Assembly: GCA_029844215.1 (NCBI GenBank)
Contig: CM056733.1
Location: 66,059,794-66,123,793, forward strand
Origin: Przewalskia tangutica
Taxonomy: Eukaryota > Streptophyta > Magnoliopsida > Solanales > Solanaceae
Direction: 5' to 3'
DNA length: 64,000 bases
Below the pieces are notes generated by a model that saw only the letters and a program-made list of their open reading frames with translations, did not search any database and was not told the origin of the DNA. Shown one piece after another: positions 55,509 to 64,000 of this stretch (its first letter is position 1; each line of letters starts with the position of its first letter). The position numbers were made by a program, and so were the translations under genes.

Positions 55509-56619
55509 TGTTGACACCCAATTTTGACCCTCCCGTCCAGTTCTTAAAATTACACCAATTTTCAACAATAATTTTAACAATTTTATAATAATAAATGCAG
55601 CGATAAAATATTAATACATGCATAAATAATTAATTTAATAATGGCACCGCATTTTACGTAGAGTACTAAGCACACCTTGAGTCTCACGCCTGCATTCGTC
55701 GTTTTAATGACAAGCATTTTCATTAATATCATTCGTAATTTAAGCCTTATTTTCCATTAATTGAAACTCGAATAATCCTTAAATAAATAATTACAAAAAA
55801 TAAGTAATTTAGCAATGACGTCGTGTTAAATAGAATATTCGCATTTTTTACTAAAAGCAAGGCAATTTCGTAATTCGTATTTTAATCTAATACATGCGTT
55901 TTAATAATAGCGTCGCATTTATAAAAGCATTAAGCAGTCCTTAAATAACATATTTGCATTTAGCATTTAAATAATTTAATAATAATCTAAAACCCCGTTC
56001 AGTTTTAATTTAACTTCAAGGAATACCCATAATAAACAAGTTTTTAATAACGGCCTCCCATTATAAAATATTAAGCACTAATTAAATAGCACGCCCGTCC
56101 TTATTCTTGTAATAATTTAGACTAATAAAGCGCCTAAATAATTTAATCACAATTTTGAATTTCTAATTTACCACTAATTAATTTTACCTAAAACTAACTT
56201 CTAAAACTAATATCTAATTACATAATTTACCAGCCCACAACCCACAACCTAAATAACTACTACCCGGCCGCGACCCATGCAACCGCCTAATTCCTTACCC
56301 GTCGCCCCGCCCGCAGCCCATAACCCCAGCAGCCCTTCACTCTTTCTTCACCCCCCTCCCTTAAACTAAACCTAAAACTCAACCCCTACCCTCTGCCCCC
56401 AACGACCCCCCCTCCTTTCACCTTCACCCCTGTCGCCACAGACCCTCCCCATACCTCTGTCCTGACATCAACGACTCCCCTCCACAACCCATGCCCTATC
56501 CCCATATCCACGAACCCATCACTTCGCCAAAACTGGATAAAATCACCCTTACTCGGTTTATATATCTTATTTCAATTCAAGTGAACGTTGGAAGATTTGG
56601 ACGCTTAGAGGAACCCATC

Positions 56620-56626
56620 TATAAAG
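56620..56626 (+). promoter_or_regulatory. TATA box of element 2 LTR
   Basis: CATCTATAAAGACCCC, flanked by C-rich sequence downstream, a typical plant retrotransposon promoter. Confidence 0.6.
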
Positions 56627-58019
56627 ACCCCCTTTGTTCTTCATTTGAAGGGACCCGGTTTTTAATAATTTATTTTTGCATATCATCTATTTGTTCTTCA
56701 TTTTAAAGAGGTCCGAAATTTGACCCTTGATTCTTGCATTACATTCCTTGTTCTTCATTCTTCAAAGTGAAGTCCGAAATCTGAAATAGAAAATATATAC
56801 TCTTCTTTGTCCTCTAATTCTCAAATCTGAAAATATCATTTTAATCTCAAGCTTGAAAATCTCTTGTTGTTCTGCATATTTCGGGTCGGATCAAAAAATC
56901 CGAAAACACTTCTTTTGTTTCCAAATCTGCAATCTAAAACTCAGACTTTGTTCCTCACTTCTTTTGCATTTTTAAAAAAAATCCGGTTCGGGTCTGCTTC
57001 CAGATTTCTTGGTCTGAAATTCCGAAAAAAATAAATCAGAAATCAACATCTTTGATAATAAACTTCTCCGAGCGGATTCGACGATTCAAAACACGCCTCG
57101 GTTCGCTACCCGAAGAAGGTACGTAAACACTAATTCCTCTCAATTCATTTTCAGTATATATTTTGTGTGTTTTGTGTTGATTATGTACTGATATTCATGT
57201 TGATGTGTTTTAATATCTAAATGTATCAAGTTTGTTAGCTTGCGTTAATTACTTGTTAAAGTTTAGAAATGCCTTTGTTTGTATTATTAGACTTACGCAT
57301 ATTAGGATATGATGCATATGTTTTAGTACCCACTTAGAATAATTGTGACTAGTTAAGCGTTTATGTATGATCGTTGTGTAAGTTTCCCTGTGCTTGGTCT
57401 AAGTAAAAATGATTGTTAAAGTTATTTCTATATCAATACAGTATGTTAAAAATGTTACTAGAAATCTGTTTTGAAAGGATTATGTCCGATTCGGTTAAAT
57501 GATTATATGATGTTTTATTTATCTAGTATTATGCATATTTAAATCTTGTATTGGATTCCTTTTACAATATAATGTTTGAGTTAGTGTCACTTAGAATAAA
57601 ACTTTCTCTTGAAAAGATGCAAGATTCTTAGTTGGATGTCTTGGTTTTATTGTTATTATGGGTTTGTGGTATATCCCCGCCATCGCTTTGTCTAAGTGCT
57701 TAATGTTTGGGTGTTTAAAATGGTGGTCTAGAATCATAACCTTGATTCAACATGTTATTGGAATGGTTTTAAGAGTATGTCCAACCTTTAAAGAGCTATG
57801 TTAGGTTTGTCTATGCCTCATTGTTTTATTATATCCCCCAACACTAGATTGAGGCATAAAAAATGAATTGAAGCACTCTGTCGAGCCAAGTTTATTTGTC
57901 GATCGACTTCATTTGTTGTCGGGATGATATTACCGTCTATTGGATTTAGTTTACGGGGTGTTTCATCTGATTTTAGCTTTGTTTTGATCGTTCGATCGAT
58001 TCTTAGCCATTTCGCCATC

Positions 58020-58545
58020 GATTTCGACTATTTTTTTGGGCTTGATTTTTGGCCTTGTTGTTGCTGGTTTTAGTGATTTTACGGCTATTTTGCTACTGGT
58101 TTGTATCGTTTCCGACTGATTTTTGGCTATTTTTGCTCACGATTTTTACCGCTCATCGGATCGATTTTTGGTCATTTCGCCATCGATTTTGGTCATTTCT
58201 CGGGACTGATTTCAGTCACTTGGTTGCTGGTTTTCTAGCAATTTCAGACTGATTTTCAGCCCATGTTCGGACTGATTTGCACCCCCTGTTCTGACTGCTT
58301 TCGGTTTGATCTTTGGGCCATTTTGCTACTGATTTTTGGTCTCTTTTTGCTGCTGGTTCTGGGCCCGTTCCAGACAGATTTTGGCCTCGTTTTATTGCTT
58401 TTTTTGGCCAGTTTTAGACTGTTGTTCGGCCCTGTTTGTTGCTGGTTTTGGCTATTTCCGATGGTTTTCCGCTATTTTGGTGATTTTCTGGTCATTTTGT
58501 CACTAAGTTTTGACTATTTATCTATTATTTGGCGAAGTTCATAAC
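58020..58545 (+). repeat. degenerate T/G-rich short repeats in the LTR
   Basis: Overlapping motifs CTGATTTTTGG, GCTGGTTTT, GGCCATTTTGC and TCGGACTGATTT recur every 20-40 bases. The open frame through it (Phe/Leu-rich) has no start context and looks like a composition artefact. Confidence 0.65.
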
Positions 58546-59518
58546 ATATACTAATCCTTTTCTTTTCTTTGATTTACATGAAATGCATCGGGAGCAATGA
58601 AGAGTCCCGTTATGAGACTTATCCTCCTCTCACAAACGAAGACCCGCTTCCGTGTTCCTTGCATTCTTCCGCCTCAGGATTTTCGAAACAAACGGGCATG
58701 GATGACAATGTCAATCTGTCCTGAGTCGCTCTTTATTATTATTCCTTAATTACGCCATTTACTTTGCTGTAATTTAATTTATTGCACTTCTATAATTTGT
58801 TTAGAATAGGTAGACTTAGGATTAATAACTTAGAAAGGGGTAGTGCTAAAATCGAAAACCCAACGCTAGCTTACTTTAGGCTCGTTATGCATGTCTAAGC
58901 TCTCAAAACAATTTAGTTATTTTCTTATGCATCATGAGCATTACAAAATAATATGATTTCAATTTTCATTAAACTCCTAAAAAATAATCAATTTTTGCAA
59001 TAAAAATCCTCTTTATTATCAAATGCAAAACCCATTTTTAAATCAAGTTATTCAAATAGGTATTTTCATAAAAAGATTAATTTTTACATGCAACATATAA
59101 ATTCCCAATAAACCATTTTTGTGCATTTTTAATAAACCTCATGCAATTTTATCAAATATATGCATACATCTTTCAAATAAATATCTGCAACATCTTTTCT
59201 TAAATTTTATGCTTTCCAAAACATGCATTTTTACATATAGTAATTAACCCTAAGTTTGAACGGACAACCGCAAGTTAGCGGATCCTTTAGGATGCCTAAC
59301 CCCTTCCCTTTAGGATAATAAAGAACCCTTACCTAGAATCTCACATAGTTTCACAGACCTTTAAAATGGAGATCATTCGTAGTATTTTATGCTACATTTT
59401 CAGTGTCCTAATTCACTATAATAATTAGGTGGCGACTCCTAAAAAATGCATTTAGGAATCCAACCATGCGTAGCGGTAATCCCGTTTCCGACTCCGGTTG
59501 AAAATGGGGCGTTATAGA

Positions 59519-59536
59519 TGGCGACTCCGCTGGGGA
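59519..59536 (+). other. primer-binding site of element 2 (tRNA-Arg type)
   Basis: TGGCGACTCCGCTGGGGA two bases after the LTR end. This 18-base site is what I associate with Ogre/Tat elements primed by tRNA-Arg. Confidence 0.8.
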
Positions 59537-60375
59537 TTTAAGGTTCTTAACCACAACAGACCTAGGGTTATTATTTGGCAATTATTTTTTGCATTTAATT
59601 TTTGTGTTGTATTTTGTTTTATTTATTTTTAATTGCTACTTGTTTTACTGCTTTCATTAAACTGGCATTCCGCTCATATTTCTTCTGGAAAATTCACACT
59701 ATCACACACTCACGCGTTGGTGTGCTTCACGCACCCGCCAATTTCTTTCAAAATATCCAAATTTTAGGAGAGTTGGCGCCTGCGCGGAGTTAGATCGGTT
59801 CGTCTGATCAGCCGCGTAGTCTTCTCACTCGAGTTGTTCGCTCGGGAACCTTGCGTCTAGAAAAACCAAATCTTAGAAACTTAAGATAGAGCTATACCAC
59901 CCTTATTTAAGGCATGCATGCATAAACCTTAGGTGAGTTAATCCTTGGTATTAACGCCACAATTAGGAAGACACCAAACTTGTCGACGGGTTTCTCAACC
60001 CAAACGACCAACCATCATATTATGTGTAGCGTGACAATGATAGACAAATCCAAACCCAATCATGTCATGCTAAAATTGGAAAAAGTGCACCGTCATTTGG
60101 TCGCCATTTCCAACAAAAGCATTACAGTTGGACGACTTGGACAAATCCGTCATAATCTCGCATAAGTGACGTTTAGACCTACCTCTGACATAAAGAGGTC
60201 CCAAACATGTTAGAACACACACTTGATTTGCAATTTGCTTATTAATATATATTGCCTGCAACTTTTTGCATATTATACTAACTTGGTTTGCTTCATTTGA
60301 AAAAGGGTTATTTTGCCTAGCTTATCCCCAAAAGGTTGATTCGCGTTGACTGGTAGAAGCACAATCATCCAATAA
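59537..60375 (+). other. element 2 leader
   Basis: Non-coding leader of about 840 bases between primer site and gag. It has CTCGAGTTGTTCGCTCGGGAAC, a region able to fold (CTCGAG...CTCGGG), near 59829. Autonomous Ogre elements carry an extra ORF before gag; none is seen here. Confidence 0.7.
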
Positions 60376-62293
60376 ATGACTAATCCAGAGGCACCGGAAC
60401 GAAACAACTTAGGACTCATCCCCGTTCCCGTAGAGGATGCAGAGGCGTTAGAAAGGAGAAACACCAATGATCAGCACCTCGCCAAACTATTGCAAAGAAT
60501 GGAAATCATGCGGCCAAATAGAAAGGCTCAAATATCACAAACTGTCATTAGCTTGAATGCACCACTCCCGAGCAAAGGACAAATGCAAAGCGTGTCACGG
60601 CCCTCGAGCCTCCACTTCCCCAAAGCTCGCAGAGGCCGCAACATACCACCACACCAAAATGTCACTCGCCCGGTCAATTTGCAAGCCGACCTCCAAAATG
60701 ATCCGTTTACTACATACATATCTCAACCTCCACCTACTTATATCTCCCCACTCAGCCCAAATTGCCAAGTCACCCAATACGAGCAGAGGACACGCATCAC
60801 TAGTCCTAACAAACAATATGGGGGATTAGCACATCCTACCGAAAGCCAACCTTTTATTATGCATGCATCCTCTCAAGAGACAGATCAATACAAGGAAGTG
60901 GAGCGGCAGACTCGAGCCAGAGCTGATGAAAATATGGCAAAAGAAATCCGTAGTTTGAAAGAGGCATTCAGAAGCATTCAGATGAACAAGGGGGAGGCAG
61001 GTTTAGAATATGAAAACTTATGCATGCACCCCGACGTTGAATTACCTATGGGATACAAGGTGCCCAAATTTGACATGTTTGATGGAAAGGGGAATCCTCG
61101 AGCTCATCTAAGGTCATATTGCGATAAATTGATTGGAGTTGGAAAAAATCAAGCAATCATCATGAAGCTATTCATCAGGAGTCTTACCGGCGAGAGTCGG
61201 GTCGTACACATGCCAAGACCCTCGAAAATGGGACGGTTGGAATGCCATGGCACAAGATTTCATGGATAGATTCAGATTCAACACTGACACTGTCCCGGAT
61301 AGATTTTATCTTATGAAACTTGAAAAGAAATCCACAGAAACTTTCAGGGAATACGCCATGAGGTGGCGGTCAGAGGCAGCAAAGGTCCAACCTCCAATGG
61401 CAGAGAGCGAAATGACCACCTTGTTCGTGCAGTCGTTAAAAGATGCGACATATTATGAAAGGATGGTCAGTGTAATTGGGCGAAGTTTTGCAGAAGTCGT
61501 AAGAATGGGCGACTTCGTGGAAGAAGGCATTAAGACAGGCAGGATTACAAACTTGACAGCCCTACAAGCAACTAGCAGAGCAGTGCAGTCAAATTCCATC
61601 GGAGGTACCTCCCAGAGGAGAAGAGATGCATCACCCTCTATCATGGTCATTCAGGAGCATAGGCTAGAACAACTTCCGGTGTATCAAAGCCCACCGCGTT
61701 CTTACTATAACCAAAACACTCAAAATCCACAGTCATATTATCAGCACTGCGCCACCCCATATCCTGTTTACCATACCCAACAAGCATATCCAAAATACTC
61801 ACCACAATCACGAACCCGTACACCAAACGGACCCAAACCCCGCATAAATGCTGAAAGAAAGCCAACCAGAACTTATACATCTTTAGCCGAACCCATAGCC
61901 CAAGTGTATGAAAAGCTGAAAGCCGCAGGAATACTCCATCCAATTCCCAGAAACACCCCCAGGCCTACTTCCCAAGGGCACGATGAAACTAAACATTGTG
62001 CATACCACTCCGGTGTCGAGGGGCACGACATCGCAAATTGTTATACACTCAAAGACAAAATAGAGGATTTAATCGAAGAGGGAGTCATTCAGCTGAAAGA
62101 TGCCCCTCTCAGGGTAAACAATAACCTTTTTCCCGGCTATGAAGATGCCCACGTGAGCATGATAGCTAAAGATGGAAAAGCGATGCGGAAGGGACTATTA
62201 CGCCAGCCCGAAAAGGGAAGAAAGTTGAATCATCGACCAACCGTCAGAGAAGAGGAGGTGCTCCTTGCCGGAGATTGTTTAACCATTGAATAA
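60376..62293 (+). pseudogene. Ogre/Tat gag, one frameshift
   Basis: Capsid gene. The first frame (60376-61269, starting MTNPEAPERNN) has a variable Pro/Gln-rich N-terminus, a coiled-coil-like segment (KEVERQTRARADENMAKEIR, 60893-60952) and the start of the retrotransposon gag core (VPKFDMFDGKGNPRAHLRSY, LIGVGKNQAIIMKLFIRSLT). Near 61200 a single-base shift moves the core to the frame ending at 62293 (DPRKWDGWN, DFMDRFRFNTDTVPDRFYLM, FREYAMRWRSEAAKVQPP, LFVQSLKDATYYERM). Farther on is a Cys/His knuckle-like CAYHSGVEGHDIANCYTLKD (61999-62058) and a stop after GDCLTIE. Apart from the shift it is open for nearly 640 codons, so this is a young copy. No protease follows. Confidence 0.88.
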
Positions 62294-62437
62294 GTCATTC
62301 GTCTAGTTGTGTGCTGCAAGATATGATCCCGCTGAAGACTCGGCCATTGAAGACACAGAGCAAGAAGAAGTGGACTCGTGCCCGTGCCTTGGCCCGCCGA
62401 GTCCTGAAATAGTTAGTATATTTTGCCCTTTATATGT
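62294..62437 (+). other. post-gag spacer
   Basis: Short acidic-codon stretch (EDTEQEEVDSCP in one frame) then stops. It may be the remnant of a gag-pol junction; no protease motif. Confidence 0.4.
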
Positions 62438-62722
62438 ATTGGAACTACGTATGACCTGATTCCCTCGTGGGGATACGTAGGCGGCCATATCGGCTTCGGT
62501 CTCACCTTTTAGAAAATCCCAATTTCTCTTTTGCTTGTAATTGGAACTACGTTCGACCTGATTCCCTTGGCGGATACGTAGGCGGCCACATCGGCCTCGG
62601 TCCCACCTTTAGAATTTTACCCAATATTCGCTTGTAATGAACTACGTCATGACCTGATTCCCTCATGGGGATACGTAGGCGGCCTAAATCGGCTTCGGTC
62701 ACACCATTAGGAAACCTTCCCT
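62438..62722 (+). repeat. three-copy repeat around GGATACGTAGGCGGCC
   Basis: About 95-base units starting near 62438, 62539 and 62634, each with GGAACTACGT, GACCTGATTCCCT, GGATACGTAGGCGGCC and CGGCYTCGGTC. This motif group is familiar from the 3' untranslated region of Tat/Ogre elements. Confidence 0.85.
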
Positions 62723-63239
62723 TATTTTTGAAAATAACGAAAACACACATAATATACGAGCAACCCCAGGGAGACCCACTTTAGGCCAAACGCCCTTTGC
62801 ATATTCAAAACTGGGACAAGATAGGAAACCAGGCAGGGGTTGCGAGTCCCAAACAAGGCAGACGTCCGAGCATCAAGAGTCAAAACTACAAAGTCAATGC
62901 GGATCAACCGCCCCCCCTCAAACTCACAAATTTTCTTTGAGCGCAGGTTCTTCATATTAGCAGAAGCAGAAAGAAGCAGCAGAAGCAGACATACATCAAC
63001 AATCAAAGTTCAAATCCCGCAACAAAGTCTAGCGCATCAGCTCGGGCATATAGTCAAATTGCAATCCATGCAGTGCACAAACGCACAACAAAGACATCTT
63101 GGAAATCCATATGGTTCACAAATGCATCATAACAACATCTCAGCAGTTGCAACATCTAGCATGTCCGGCCAAGGACAAAATCTCAAAGATTCACAACACC
63201 GCATATCATACAGGGATGACATCCCTATTCCCATAAAAT
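62723..63239 (+). other. element 2 3' region, non-coding
   Basis: No protein domain recognised. Open frames here (for example through 62840-63307) are low-complexity, Gln/Ser/Arg-rich, and lack known motifs. Confidence 0.5.
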
Positions 63240-64000
63240 TGCACTTCTCATATATATATTTATCATTTTGTTTAAACAGGTATACACTAACGTTTTCTCA
63301 AGCTTAGCTTGCAGGAGCATTTATTCTACAGGAGCAGCAGCAACACGTCCAGACAACGACGTGATCAGCATTATGTCTACGCGGCGCGCCAAGAACACGT
63401 CGACGGCGACATTATTAGCACAAAGAAGTCCGAAAGCGATGCCGGCGAACACGTCAATACAACGACGTGATCAGCATTATGTCTACGCAACGACGCCAGC
63501 AGCAACACATCCAGGCAACGACATTATCAGCACAGCAAGTCCGAAAACGACGCCATCATCGGCATATCATATGTACACAGGGACGATTTTCTCTGTTCTC
63601 AAAATTGCATTTTTTCATTCATGCTTTATTATTCTGTCTTAGCAGTTACGCACTAACTCTTTCTTGAGCTTTAGTCTACAGGAGAAGCAGCAACGAGTCC
63701 AAAAACGACGCCACGTCCGAAAACGACGCCACGTCCGAAAAGGACGCCACGTCCGAAAATGACGCCACGTCCGAAAACGACGCCACGTCCGAAAACGACG
63801 ACGAGTCGAACGACTCGAGTCAAACGACTCGAGTCCGAAACGACTCGAGTCGAAACGACGTCAACGACGCTGAGTCCGAAAACGACGCCAAAGTCTAAAA
63901 ACGACGCCCCGCCCAAAGACGACGTCATCAGCATATCACATCTACGCAAGGACAATTCATCTACTCTCAAAAATTGCATTTCTTATTCATGCTTTATTAC
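63240..64000 (+). repeat. two-level tandem array in element 2
   Basis: A large unit of about 365 bases repeats twice and enters a third copy at the window end: the landmark TTGCAYTTYTCAT-TTTAT...CTCAAGCTTAGCTTGCAGGAG recurs at about 63240, 63605 and 63972. Inside each unit lie short repeats: ACGTCCAGACAACGACGTGATCAGC types in the first, and an 18-base unit ACGACGCCACGTCCGAAA (about seven copies, 63700-63800) followed by palindromic ACGACTCGAGTC repeats (63805-63860) in the second. Confidence 0.85.

Larger units (their letters stand above)
55509..59516 (+). mobile_element. Ogre/Tat LTR of element 2, 4008 bp
   Basis: Starts TGTTGACACCCAATTTTGAC; ends GGTTGAAAATGGGGCGTTATA (terminal CA changed to TA). 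U3 runs to a TATA box at 56620. The GCCTCGGTTCGCTACCC block and GAAGAAGGTACGT lie at 57095-57124, and a repetitive T/G-rich zone (TTTTGGCC, GCTGGTTTT, CTGATTTT motifs) at 58020-58540. The shared 3' block lies at 58800-59516. The left target duplication should be ATTAT (55504-55508); its partner is outside the window. Confidence 0.88.

Noticed and set aside
58049..58544. Phe/Leu-rich frames resembling membrane proteins
   Set aside because: They arise from T/G-rich short repeats in the LTR, and there is no conservation with the other LTRs.
63671..63979. Minus-strand frame with repeated VVFGRG residues
   Set aside because: It is only the 18-bp (six-codon) array read through; the opposite strand is equally open.

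Overview
This is a gene-poor, repeat-dense stretch of a plant nuclear genome, most likely a eudicot and probably Solanaceae. The evidence is long plant-type LTR retrotransposons of the Ogre/Tat and Tekay-like Ty3 lineages, Ty1/copia elements with plant-type gag (UBN2), RT and RNase H, an L1-type LINE, plant hAT elements, a Stowaway-like MITE and a decayed plant GATA-factor gene. The family placement is recognition from memory, not a search. I see no intact host gene, no tRNA or rRNA, and no CRISPR. Almost every coding trace is a broken transposon gene.

Layout: 1-3417 holds two minus-strand Ogre/Tat-type LTRs, one apparently inserted in the other. 3418-5030 is the only host-like island, with a GATA-factor pseudogene, a MITE and a copia LTR remnant. 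5031-23881 is a deeply nested block. A minus-strand Tekay-like Ty3 element (3' LTR at about 5741-7137, RT/RNase H fragment at 20151-20488, PBS at 22021-22034, 5' LTR from 22039) contains part of an L1-type LINE. That LINE is split by a copia array of three LTRs and two internal regions (8055-19482), flanked by a single TTTGT target duplication. The 5' LTR of the Ty3 element carries a 723-bp hAT element.

23882-28232 is Ogre-type LTR material with long tandem arrays. 28233-30570 is a decayed copia. 31085-34661 is a decayed hAT element with recognisable transposase. 35586-38330 has a Ty3 LTR remnant with 37-bp repeats, a G-rich array and a MITE. 38966-44957 is a minus-strand copia that has lost RT/RNase H and is split by a 3.36-kb solo LTR (duplication AGATC). 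45480-47389 is a copia deletion derivative that kept RT/RNase H but lost gag to integrase. 47896-49020 is a second hAT element, a sister of the one at 22.8 kb (duplication CTTGCGAG). 49850-52036 is a minus-strand copia cut by an Ogre/Tat element (LTR 52037-54713). That element is in turn interrupted in its leader by a second Ogre/Tat element (LTR 55509-59516) whose only coding region is gag, followed by spaced and tandem repeats to the window end.

The best leads are the triple-LTR, gag-less copia array with one target duplication, the apparently gag-only Ogre/Tat element with a two-level repeat array, and the hAT group with CCGG-rich ends. None of the genes forms a host pathway; the relationships here are insertion order and possible supply of proteins in trans.
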